Assembly (NCBI GenBank): GCA_039000515.1 | Contig: JBCFYV010011172.1 | Coordinates: forward strand, 72,613,941 to 72,677,940 | Source of the DNA: Timema cristinae | Lineage: Eukaryota > Arthropoda > Insecta > Phasmatodea > Timematidae | Reading direction: 5' to 3' | DNA length: 64,000 nucleotides | Shown: piece by piece, positions 33,731-45,900 of the stretch | Position numbering within the stretch: the stretch's first letter is position 1 | Layout of the letters: every line of letters begins with the position of its first letter | Translations under genes and position numbers: made by a program | Notes under the pieces: generated by a model | What the model was told of the DNA's origin: nothing | The model's input: only the letters and a program-made list of their open reading frames with translations | The model's database searches: none

Positions 33731-34717
33731 AAAAAAGTATGATTATTAAATTTAATAACTCATTGTAGCAAATAATATAGCCAAATTAAGAACTAGTGTG
33801 AACTTATGAACAAATTATTGTCCGTTGATATATATGCGTAGAATACAAGTAAGCGTCTTCAAATAATCTTGATGACAGGTGTTTTTAAATGTATCGATAA
33901 CATTATAGAGGAAAAATAGATAATATCTAGTGTTTACCTCCGGCAAAGTGTTTGACACTAGTGAAAAAATCCCTGTTTGGAAGATAAGATTTTCTAATGA
34001 AATTATTGCATCATCGTGCGTTTAGTTTTGTTTATTACAGTCTGATCATTTGGAGTGGTTCTAATTGATTGGTTTTATTATTTGTTTGCAAGCCTGACAC
34101 GGGTTTTGCAACAACAAGATGGTAATTAATGCCAAATTCTTTCAAATGAAAAATACATAATACATTACAATCATGCATCAGATCAGAACAAAAGTTACAA
34201 AAATATTTTTTCAGTAAACCCTCCTTAAGTCCTTGGGACAAATATAAACACTCTTCAGATATAGCCTATATTAAAAATAAATGTTATAGCACTCTTAATA
34301 TACAATCAAATTTTCAAGACTGTGTCCTGAGTAAGCCACCCTTATTAATTTATTTTAGATAAATTAAAATTACATCATATTTTTTATTTAAAAAAAAACT
34401 ATCCTAATGGAAGGTTTCCCATATTGGAACAGAATCACAATTTAATCTTTTTGCTACCAAGTTTTCTGACTGATTATTATTAAATTTTGTACCTGATTTT
34501 CTATGTAATTGAATGACACATATGTTCAAATTAAATGTTCAACCCTAGAAACAATTTTTTTTGAATAAGTAAAACCCAAGTTGTGGTATTGGTCTAATTT
34601 AGGAAATTATTTTTTTTAATTTGGACCACTTGGATTTCCTAAATTAGGTCAATAGATTGGAAGATATCAACTCAGGAATTTCCATGAAATTTCAATGTTA
34701 TATTAAATATACAAAAC

Positions 34718-35544
34718 CAGTGGCGGCTCGTAGCTAAAATTAGTGGGGGTACTACTCCAGAAAAGTTTTAGCCTTTCTTTTAAAATTGTTTAAAAGGAGA
34801 AAAACATGTATAAAAAAGAAAATTTATTCAGGAACTTGATAAAATCTTAACAAAAAAAAATAATTTTTTTACTCATTTAACTTAAATTGTTACAGTTAAA
34901 GCGTGATTTATTCATTTAAAAAGGAAATTCATTCTTCTTGTTTCAATTTGCGCAAAGAGTTCAATAATTTTCTCCTTGATCTCTGGATGACAATTGAGAA
35001 AATTTCTCTACATTGAAAGTACTGCAAGTGCATTTAGTCTTTCTGTTTAATAAAAGAACCCCCCAAAAAATTAATCAAATAGAATAGCTGGAAACAGAAT
35101 AATAATCTAATTCTACACTCTTCTATACTTTATCACATTCAAGAATATGGTACATGGTTTTTAAGCACAACACACGCCGAGTAAAAAAAACACTTTCTTC
35201 CACAATCGCGCCAGGGCCGGCACTGCGAGAGCAACAATGCTCTCTCAACCTGGCAGTTACGCCTTCCACCCACCCCTCCTATGTGCGCATTTGCACAACA
35301 GTCAAACACCACGTCGCTGGCACTGTGAATCGCACAGTTTCATACAAAGATTTTTGTATCTTTTTCATAAACTGGGGGATGGCTACTGAAGTACTGACAT
35401 TAAGTTTAAGGAATATATACTGTACTACAAAAATAAATAAATAATTAAAGAAAAAAGGACTCCTTATATTAAATGTTATCGATAATATCAAGTGAAAATA
35501 GGGGGTGCTGCAGTTCCGCAGTGCCTATACACGAGCCGCCACTG
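34718..35544. mobile_element. hAT non-autonomous element, 827 bp
   Basis: Terminal inverted repeats CAGTGGCGGCTCGT at both ends and a perfect 8-bp target duplication TACAAAAC (34710-34717 and 35545-35552). The internal ORF at 35154-35444 has no recognised domain. Confidence 0.9.
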
Positions 35545-36089
35545 TACAAAACTATATAACACAATTAAATAACATAGCAGTCGAAATAGTCCAGAAATTA
35601 CAATAATACTAGAAATACCAGTTGAAACACACAATAAAGAAAATGTTAGAGAACATTCACATTAAATTATATTCCAAATGAAATAAAGGACTAATGACGA
35701 TTTGTTTAACCCATTTCTCTGTGTTTGGTAATTTAATATAGATGTCACACTCATTCACTGCTGAAACATCATGCACTATTGGAAAGATGAAAGCGTTCTC
35801 AATTTTGGTTGACTTTCTAATGATAGAAATGTTTATGGTACTGGCATTGTTAGTATCCTGAACAACCTAACCAAAGTAATATAAATCCTTCCTTTTCTCA
35901 TCTTTTAAACAAACTAGAACATAGTCGTTTCTTTCAGTTCATTACGATCAAAATCCTGAAAATCGTCCGTGTGGATTAAATCATCATCACCCGAAGATGA
36001 ACCATTTGCTACTAAATCTTCATAGCTGTCATTGCTATCTAATTCAGTTTTTTTTTTTAATTCTTGGAAACCGTTGCAAAACTCTTAGA

Positions 36090-36860
36090 GGCAAACAACG
36101 CTCTTCGTGATTTTGCCGTCAACTTTTCATTTGATTTTGATTTTATTTTTCCTCCAAACTCTCTTTCTAAGGGGTGCTCGTAATGACTTGCGCATTCTGT
36201 TGTTTTCTTTGGTTGCTGGAACCAGTTGCTGTATGAGGTACCGGAGATAATTTACTCAGGGATTCAGTGAAACTTCCTAGTAGTGGAATAGGTAAGTCAT
36301 TGACGTCAGATGCTTTCCTAGAAGCATCTGAAGGAGCAAAATCGTGATCTAGGAATACGTGACGATTGACAGTCCAGATATCGCCGGCTTTAAAGGCATT
36401 TTTGGTGATACCCATTGTGGCTGCTTTAACATATGCTTCCGTGAGAAAGGAAACAAAGTCATATTGGGTGATTGGTTTCCCCGTGTTTTGCCGTAAAAAT
36501 GTCTCTTGTGCCTGTATGTAGTACCAACTAAGGGGACAGAATAAGGCAACGTCAAGAGGTTGCATGTGGTTTGTTGTATGACTTAATAACTGCATCATTA
36601 TAATTTCACCATCCCACTCAAATAGAACTGACTCTAGGTTCTTGGTATGGGCTGCGTGTCCACCCAGAAGGAGCAGTACAAGGTCCTCTCTTGAAACGGC
36701 TACATTATTCTTGAACTGGACGAACCACTGTATGAAAAGTTCTAATGTTAAATACCCAGTATCTGAAATCACTATTTTACTTCCTGCTGGAGCTCCTCTT
36801 TCTAACTTCGGTGCATATAGGGTTTTTCCAGCTTATTTTTCTTCAACCACTATCCTACTT
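36090..36860 (-). pseudogene. pogo-family transposase fragment, catalytic Asp lost
   Basis: Encodes the C-terminal part of a DDE_1 transposase: ISDTGYLTLELFIQWF, LLLLGGHAAHTKN, HTTNHMQPLDVALFCPLSWY, GDIWTVNRHVFLDHDFAPSD. In active relatives the second motif reads LDNH or LDGH; here Asp is Gly. The DNA-binding and first catalytic regions are absent, cut off where the LINE at 36870 begins. Confidence 0.85.
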
Positions 36861-36869
36861 ATTTTTTCT

Positions 36870-38615
36870 TATCAGGAGATCCAGTGGCCACACACCTAGG
36901 GTGAAGATCAGGGTATCTATCACCACACTCCAGTAGGCCCCCGACAGCCTCATAAGAAATGTTCCTCTGAATCCCCCGGATGGCTCTAGCCAGTACTACG
37001 TTGTTCAGTCTGTGGGCCCATATACAAGCTCCATAGCGGACAATGGAGATTAATATTGTTTGGTGGTACGTCTTGATTATCCGCATAGGTGAATGGAATC
37101 TCCGCTGACTTATGCTTATGATATTGCTCATAACCCTTTGGGCTTTGCCCACCCCCTCCTCCATATGAGCTGTGAAGTTCCTGTTCTCGTCCAGTGTGAC
37201 TCCCAAGTATGTGACAGTATGGCTTCTCCTGATTGTCTTTCCGTCAATCTTAATGTTAGGATTCCGAATTAGCTTTCCCCTAAACAACATGAACGTCGTG
37301 TTCGCCGGTGCCATCTTCAGTTTGACACTTTTACACCATGTTTCCAGACCCTCCAACATCTGGTTGCACTTTTCTTATATGTTCTTCTTCGAGCCACCTA
37401 CCACAATTAACAGAAGGTTGTTTACAAATGCGACTAATCCATGTGTCTCGAGGAATGTCTTCAACATTGATAATCCTGGTTCTAATCCAATTTCCCAGAA
37501 TGCCGGTACACAGACTGGTCCTTGAGGACAATCTTTAGTTAGTACCTTCTGAACCTTTGATCTTGGGCATTTTCGGATAACATAAATATTCCTACAGTAA
37601 TCCTTGAAGTTCTTATATAGTCTTTCTGGACACTGCAAATCCCTCAGACTTTTAAAGAATGCCGGCCACCACAGGTTTTCAAAAGACCCTGAGATATCAA
37701 CGAAGATACCGACCACATACTTCTCTGTGGCGGAATCAATCAGCTCCATTGCCTTACAAATATCCTCCTCTGTAGACTTGCCCCTTCTGAAGCCATACTG
37801 CTGCTGGTGCATACCTATAATCTTCCTATTCCTAAGCAGGCGTTCACATAGGACTTTTCTTGAACCTTCCTCAGAGTATTTAGCGGACAGGATGGTCTGT
37901 ATGGCTTCAGAAATTGCGGGTCCTTGGCATAACCCTTATTAAGCACGACCACCTTGCTTTGCTTTCAGATATTCGGGATTCTGCCTTGAGCAAGGCATTC
38001 GTTTAATAGCCCAAGAAGATACGGGGCTATGAGGTCCATCGTCTTTTGAAGCACCTCGAACTTTATCCCGTTCGACCCAGGTGCTTTTATTTTTCCCATT
38101 TTGGAAATGGTGCTGTTCAGCTCCTCCAGATTTATTGGTTCCAATGGCTCGTCATTTCTATATTTATCCTATCCTATTTTCCTTCTTAATTATTTCTGTT
38201 CTTCTGTTTCTCCCTTCTCCTCGTCATCAGGTAACAATTTCTCCATTAAAAATTCCGCAGTCTCCTCCCAGCAGATGGTTATACGGATGTAATCTCTTTT
38301 AAGGGTGGACATCATTGCCGGGGTCTGATTTTCCCTGAAGCTATCCTGAAGGGGATATCCCATGGGCCCTGCTGTAGTTCTTCTTTAACATATATCTCCC
38401 AGGATTTCCTCTTTTCTTCAGTTAGTCCATACTGGGCTGCTTTTTTTCTCTATATATACATTTCTAATAGGGCTACATGACCTACTGAATCTCTACACCT
38501 TTGGTACCTTCTTCGGGCCTTCTTGCTCTTGCCCGTAAGTCCTGCAATCTATTGTTCCATGGTTTATTAACAATCTTAGTTTCCCTTTTCATACATTTAG
38601 TGAAAAAAGGAAGCA
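36870..38615 (-). mobile_element. R1-like LINE, reverse transcriptase region, degenerate
   Basis: Minus-strand frames in order: PWNNRLQDLRARARR, KAPGSNGIKFEVLQK, CERLL...QQYGFRRGKSTEED, VVGIFVDISGSFENLWW, an SDCPQGPV-type motif, and the C-terminal YLGVTLDENRNFTAHM. Several frameshifts; the YADD box appears as VAFVNN. The sequence past the RT continues to a stop near 36865. Confidence 0.85.
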
Positions 38616-39232
38616 CCCTCCCCATTGAAGGTGAAGTACACCTCACTCTCACTATCCAATCTTTACCCATTTCAGTCACCTGTCTAGTCACCCGTGACCT
38701 CAGTGAACTATTAATCTTTGGACAGCCATGGCCAGCTGAGCAGAATTGCGTACTGGACTATGAGTCTCAAAAGCTACATTTTGAATTAAATAAACGACAC
38801 GTGCTATGCTGGACAGCACGGCTAAACGATGAGACCACACCCATAGCCCTACCGGATGTCCAAAGTGACGTCACCATTCCATATGCTGAAAGACTACTAG
38901 CCATCCTTAACGATCACCCAGACATCTTCTCTACCCAAGGACATTTCTGTAGAGCTCGGAGTGCAACCCACAACACCACCTTCAAAACAAACAAGTGTAT
39001 CTTCGTCAAGCTTTACCGTCATTCTGCCCCAAAGTGTCCCATCATCAAGGAACAAGTCCAAGAAATGAAAACCCAAGGCAGTGTGGAGGCCAGCCTGTCC
39101 GAGTACAACTCCACAATTGTCAATGTTGACAAAAAGGAAAAAACTCAACGCTTCTGTATTGACTGCAGGACGATCAATGAAACCACTGTTGACTCACCAC
39201 CACCCTCAGTGAACCTCGATGACTTGAATTAA
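38616..39232 (+). mobile_element. gypsy-type LTR retrotransposon pol fragment
   Basis: Continuous plus-strand frame with a protease-end region (DLSELLIFGQPWP) and the start of reverse transcriptase (YNSTIVNVDKKEKTQRFCID, then RTINETTV). It ends in a stop after NLDDLN. No LTR, no further pol, so a fossil. Confidence 0.85.
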
Positions 39233-39239
39233 ACTTATC

Positions 39240-42110
39240 AAACTTTTTAGGCTGTACCCTGAGGGATGGACATATATGCAGACGAACAAATAGACATAGA
39301 AACAGACCGAATAATGTGAGACCTATATTCTTTAATTAGTGGGGAGATAAACTTCAAGATCCATCCTAATTTCAAGGTCAAAAATTACAACGGTTTCTCT
39401 GTATTATAAAGTAAAAAGACGTTATTAACATGGACAATTTTTGTTTACTGCATTTTATTTAATATAATTCTGCAATATATACATAATTAAGTAATTTCAA
39501 CGATGAATTTACATATATTATGGAATTATGTAGTTTATAATACAATGAAATTTACATTTTTCAATATTAATTGTTGTCATTGTGGTGACAATCAAAGTTT
39601 TAAAACTTGTATTTCTATCAATATACACAATTAAATAACCAAATAAATTATTATTATAATTTATAAAAAACAAAAAATAACCGATTTCCAACAAAATAAA
39701 TAATAAATTATGAATATTTTAATATTTGCTCAATTAAATATTTTGAATTTTTCAGTTCAACGTTCAAAAGCTATTAAATTACAAACACATGCATTGCTAA
39801 AATAATATTTATGTTAATATGATTGTATTAGAAGGAATACAATATATTATGTAAAGGGTGGCTCTTAGTCTGAGCCTATGGGTTCATAAAATTTAATTTC
39901 CCTACAATACTATTTGAAGTATGTGACATGTTGTTCAAATACTGATGGTAGCGTTCTCAAAAAGTCCACATCGAAACTTGCTGTTACATTTTCAAATGAA
40001 GAGTTTCCATAGATCCCGTTGACACCAAACTCACTCCTTTCATCTATATTCAACAGAAATAATAATATATTTAACTAAAAAATTATTTGTAATTTTTAAC
40101 TACGTGATAATTCAGATAACCACGTTCCTAGCCATGTCAAACACAATTTCTCCCATTTTTTCAACAACTAATCTGTTTTTAAGGTGGTAACAGATTAATC
40201 ATGGTTACAATACAATTTTCATAGGAAAGGTTTTCTGACAACTAGAAACGTTACTAGCTCTATTTTCATACGTCAAGTCATGTGATCTGCTACTGTACCG
40301 TTTAAAAAAATATCAATTCTTATAAAATATCACAAATAATGTGGTAAAATTTTATCAATGTTGACAGCAAAAAATATATTTGTATTTTCTAAGTTTCTCC
40401 CTAACACAATTTTATTAGAGAAAAGTGTGCTAATGAATTATTTATTGTCAAACTAGGGGAATATTATTGTGATGGACAGAGCTGGGCTCACGGGTAGTAT
40501 GCCCAAGAAGGACGTGTTTTTATAGCCTAATTTCTTTGGGGAAAGCTTGTGAATTTGTTCATATATGTGTCAGTGTATAGTAACAATTTATGTCACATTA
40601 ATGTTACTTAAGAAACCAAAATCAATTTAATTTCAGGACCAGTCACTCCAGTGTTGCTGTCGTCGGATGACGTAGCTATCTGTTTGATTTTTCCTTTTTT
40701 CAAAATGGCAGGTTTCATTTAACAATAACGTTTAAAACTGATAATCTGTATTCTTAGAAAGAAAGGCATGTGGTGATAATTTTTTCCTAATATAGTTTTG
40801 TGTTTAAGGGAATGGAAATTGAAAAGATAATTTAATATCTTGATGGGTGCTAAAATATGTGATCCGGGCTGGGAAAATAATCCATCTCATCGTTATCGGT
40901 TTCCTGTGTATGAAGAACTTATTTATGAACAGCCAATCATCAGGCCAGTGACGTCTACAGGGCTATGTAGCATAATTCATTTGTTGCTTTTATGACCAAC
41001 TATAATATACAATATATTTCACAACTCATGGTATTATTAAGCTAAAGTAGATTTAAAACTAAACTAAAATAGGAAAGCTAAATTAATCTAAAAAGTTTAG
41101 TGATGAATAGTAACTATATCGATAGAAAACATTAAACATTTACAGATCATAAACACTTTACAAATACAGTAGTAGTACAAATCACATATAAAAATACATA
41201 CTCTAGAATGCAGATGTTTGGCTCGAGTGGTTACGTTAAGTGACGTGAATCGTGAACACACATATGTTTTCTTAAGTTAAAGTTAAGTTGATCGTGATAA
41301 TGGCAGATTTTCACCCTGTTTTTATAACCCAAACTCATCCATTCTAATAGGACAGGCGCACACTAGCTCTATTTCTACCTCATTCACCTCTGGTTTTTTT
41401 TTTAAACATATGTTTTTGGGGGTGGGGGCGGAGGTTTGATTCTGTTAACCCCCTTCCCCTTAAATACGGCCCTGATGCCAAGTATTAATATTTAATCAAT
41501 CTATTTGTAATATATCGTAATTTTTAATGAACAATTATATAGTTTAATACTTATGTCTAAAATATATATATATATTAATGCATTATAAAAATGTATACAC
41601 ATCCTCTCCTTTGTGTATTTTATGCGTGAGTAATAGCCCCACCCCCCTTAAAAACCCGTGAGAGATACTTTACTATTACTATAATAATTTGTTCCTCTTA
41701 TATTGCCAAAATACCACATTGTGCGGCCGTCTCGGTCATCGAAAAGTATCAATCGCTCTCATGCCACACGGCTTTAAATAAAATGGTTTGGGTCATTTTC
41801 TGGAACTAATTCTATATTCTGTCTAAGCTTATACTTCCTTTCACCCTTCACAAACAATCCCCCTTTGTCATGTCTATAAGAAAGAGGGGAAATAAAACTA
41901 CAATACTTCTTATCTCAAGGTAAAGAGGAAAGCTCGCTGCTAGGGTTGTTGAAGACTTTATTTGGGTGTGGACCATGCATATTTTGAAATAATGCACCGT
42001 GGAGTTGAATTTTGCATTAGAGCTGAACCTCTGTGCGGCAATTTCTCGCTTACCGAGGCAGCCCTCTTAGAACATATAATAAAACAAAGTCCAAGCAACG
42101 CTTACCTTTG
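39240..42110. other. Intergenic, nothing recognised
   Basis: Very AT-rich. Simple (TA)n at 41568-41577 and G/C runs at 41416-41435. The dehydrogenase polyadenylation site may lie at the right part. No gene found on either strand. Confidence 0.4.
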
Positions 42111-42149
42111 AGTTTCAGCAATGGCCTTCACTTTTGTGTTTCAAAATTC

Positions 42150-42392
42150 TGTCATTACCTGTAGTATGCATCAACATACGGTGCCTATAGTCTGTCTTAC
42201 CAGTGATAAGGAGGGTGTGGGTCGAACCCAAGACAGGTGTACTGAGTGTATTATTATCTTAAATGGCTTCCCTCTCTCCCTACACGAAGATAAGTGTACA
42301 TTTCCCCTAAACTCTTACCTCCCTCATCCCTAACTCACTAGTGTAGTTAAAAATGCAAATATTCCGGACGAGGAGTAAAATGTGGTGTAAAA
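42150..42392 (+). repeat. SINE A copy, degraded
   Basis: Forward copy: GAACCCAAGACAGGTGTACT through TCATCCCTAACTCACTAG to the tail CGAGGAGTAAAATGTGGTG. Confidence 0.65.
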
Positions 42393-42487
42393 AAACAACA
42401 CCATAACTTATATAACATATTTTCCATGACTTAGCGTATCAATACATGAGTGTAGTTCCACTAGCATCTCAACAGTTGAAAATACCC

Positions 42488-42728
42488 ACTTCTGTGACCG
42501 CATGGTCTAAGGCGTCACTCTCACAGTAGACTGGACTGCCGATGATGGGGAGGTCTAGGTTAGAATCTCATTTGGGTGTAGGCCTATTGAGTTTTTTACA
42601 AAATGGTTTTCCACTCTCCCTTTACGCAAATGTGGATACACTTCCTCTAAATATAGCCTTCTCCTCATCCTTAAAATTATTAGTGTATTTAACAAATAAT
42701 CTTATAGCCCACACGGTGCTAAAAAAAA
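42488..42728 (+). repeat. SINE A copy
   Basis: Forward copy with head GTGACCGCATGGTCTAAGGC and GACTGGACTGCCGATGATGG, ending CACACGGTGCTAAA. Immediately downstream of the dehydrogenase stop codon. Confidence 0.75.
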
Positions 42729-42789
42729 GTTGAAAATAGTTCCAATGACTAGTGCAAAGATCCTTCATACCTTGAAAGGCGTACTTCGG

Positions 42790-42945
42790 CTATGTGTATA
42801 GGATATCATAGACGGACCTCGGCAGGTGATCGGCAACCAATGCCTGCATCTTCTCGGGCCACGTGACAGGAGTGTAGCGGGGAAGAGGGAATGTACGGCT
42901 CACAGCATCCGACAAGGTGCGGAGGATGGCAGAAAAGTCTCCTCC
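42790..42945 (-). CDS. Dehydrogenase last exon with stop codon
   Basis: Acceptor TTGGCAG, phase 0. 51 codons (GGDFSAILRTLSDAVSRTF to SVYDILYT) then TAG at 42792-42790. The family usually has YYWWLRVQ near here; this protein reads PVTWPEKMQALVADHLPRSV. No clear polyadenylation signal was fixed downstream. Confidence 0.92.
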   Translation of the reverse strand, partial: GGDFSAILRTLSDAVSRTFPLPRYTPVTWPEKMQALVADHLPRSVYDILYT

Positions 42946-45900
42946 CTGCCAATAAGTACACTATTAGCCGAGCTGTTAAAAGTCCCTGATCAGTTTGTGA
43001 CTAGTTTATTAACAATATAGTTTTCCTGTTTCTCTAAAAATATTTACCTACCTAGCAATGCCTTAAAGTTCGTTTTAATCACATTTGGATAATTTAATTA
43101 ACTTATCAAGTGTAAAAGCATATAGTGCACTGTTTATAGATAGATAGACATACAAATATACCAATAGACAGATAGATAGAAGCTAATTTATTTTTAAAGT
43201 AGTATTCAAATATTAAATGTACCACAACAAACCCAACATCCAAAGCAACATTTGAAAACTTATTAAAATTGGTTCTTGAAAACCCTTTTGGAAATAAAAA
43301 TATGTATAAATGAATTAATATTAGAGCTTTACCAGTTGACTGGAAAGAAAACTTTCTCCAATACTTTGTAAAACTCCTTGAATATTGGTTAATGTCTAAA
43401 TTGTAGACATATTATGCCACGTTTTATCACCGTTAATTTGTTTGGAATTAAATCGGTAAGACAATAATTAACAATAATTAACAACTTAATATAAATATAA
43501 TTATTGTATTTATATTATTATTGTATCTACGGGAGACCATGGGGCATTTCCAAATGGGGGTCGGATTTGAGTTTCATCTGCCAGGAGCGTGGTACCCCTA
43601 ACCCCACCGCAGGAGAAAATTTCAGGAATTTAACCTTGTGGGGGAGGGGAAGGGAGCGCATCTGAACATAATTCTGAACTAGTTATACGAGTTTCAAGAG
43701 CCATTTTTCTCAATAACAACAAAATCTGAAAAATAAACGAAAAAATAAAATTTTGTTTTAGCTGAACCCATCGAAAAAAAACAACATATTTTTCACTCTA
43801 TATTTTTATAAATTGTATCTCTGTTAACTTGGATATTTGTAGCATGTCCTCTATATAAAGGACATCTACAAGCATGACAATAAAGCTACGAATGAAATAA
43901 TGTAATTAAAAGAAGAAAATTAAAACAAAAGTTAATCTATTCCTTTAGAAGGTAGAAGAAAATTAAAATTAATCTATTTCTTTAGAAAAGTAGAAGAAAA
44001 TGGCTTGTGATGGACAGGATGCAGTCTGATATTATCACCATACTTTCACGAGCCTTTCCGCAAGCATGGCAGCATGGCGACTTGGAGGATGTCTTGGCCG
44101 TTGGACGCACGAGAGGAAAAGAACTTCAGTATCGCCAGTCAACGCCTCAACCCTAAGGCGCTGATTACCTAGCGGCGCTTCTGGGAAACACTATCTCCTT
44201 TACCCCGTTACCGTCCGTTTGGTTTGTTCCCGAGTTAGACCAAGAATATAAAACATGGGAACCCGTGTGCCACATAGCTGCACTTCTTTGTAAAATTTCG
44301 TCGAAGGAAGAACTTATGAACTAATCCCCAGCGGCACTAATACTGGTGGTCACAATGGATCAGGAGTCAAACTCACCACCGCGTCACAGAAGAAGCCTCG
44401 CCAGATCCGATTAAGTATCACCTTATATCTCCAAATTTGAATACTATGTCCTTCCGACATATTTTGTTCTATTGTAAGAATGTTTTTATGTGTCCTTCAG
44501 ACACTAGCTGAAGTTATGCTCTATAATTAATTATGTTTTTATGTCCTTCTGACATGTTTGATTTTTAGTATGAATGACTGATTATGTTGTATGTCCTTCA
44601 GACACTTTAAGCTCTATTAATAAAGAGGATCAGGAGGTTTTTCTAATCCATGTATTCATTTAACTATTCTGAGTGTTTATGGCACAGTAAAGTTTCGTAA
44701 CACCCTAAACGTCATGTTCACATGTTCCATATTTGTATGGCTACAAGCAGTTTGTCTGCGCCCTTTGTCTAGGACCTAGTTAGGTCAGTGTCACACTACG
44801 TTCTTTTTGGCACCTTTTCTGTGTTACTATTTAGGGTGCGCAAACTGCGGAACACGGCTAGTTTCATATAGTGGCCCGCACAGATAGTAGTTCCTTTCGC
44901 CCCTTGTTGGCGCCTCGTTTGGCTATGTATTTAATGTTAGAGTGCACTAGCTTTGCCCCCAGGGTATGGGTAATTGTTTGTATATATGTACTATTGAATG
45001 CTCCGGATGTACCCACCAGGAAAAGACCGGCCATAGTACTACATGGTGTTGACACCTGACTGTTAACCATCTGTATGTATATAATAGATTGTCCATTTAC
45101 TGCTCATTACTTAGAGTATATATGGGACTTTTCTTTAATTTAACTCAAGCAAGCTAGCTTCACCCATCTTTAACCTAGTAGCTCTAAGAATATAGGATTT
45201 ACAGTAGTGTTATTTATTAGTTACTCTTTCACTATGTTTTCTGTTTAGACCCTTCTGGCTGTAGTCGGGCTCCTTCTACTTAACTCCCCTTTTAACCGTT
45301 ACTTTGTTGTTTTAGACACTTATTATCCCGAGCTACTACAAGGTCCTATATTTCTGGAGTTGTCAAATCCTACCATATGTTCAATCTAAAGGGGTTGTTT
45401 TCCTTTTTGCTTTGAATTTATACTTGATACTACAAACTAATATTTCTGACACTATATACTGTAAATGATATTTAACTTTAAATCTTGTTCTTCTACTGTG
45501 AACCTTTATCTCAACTTATTTTATGTTACAATGAATTTATTTCTGTTACTTAAGTATTATTCTATGTTTCAACAACATGATCCCTTTTATTTCCTTATCA
45601 TGTATTTACTTTGTACTAGTAATCGTTACCTCCTCTACATATTAGAGTGAAGGGGAAGCCACGATTCAAGACACACATCCGTGTGCGTCATATTGATGAT
45701 TTAAAGTTATTAATAGCAAATTGCAGCTATATCCCAAAAAACACAATTTTATTCTTTCATAAAAATTAACAAAAGAAAAGTAAATATTGCAGAGTGATAA
45801 GGGGGCTGAAACCACCACCTTATCACCCGTTTATGGGCACCCCTGATTGTATCTAAGGGGGCTCAGAAGCTTGTCAGTGGATGTTTTTCTCTCACCCCTA

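Noticed and set aside
35154..35444. 96-codon ORF
   Set aside because: Lies inside the non-autonomous hAT element and shows no domain.
38897..39148. 83-codon minus-strand ORF
   Set aside because: Complement of the gypsy reverse transcriptase frame.
44007..44702. Full LTR retrotransposon
   Set aside because: No partner LTR, primer-binding site or pol was found to the right; kept only as a weak solo LTR.
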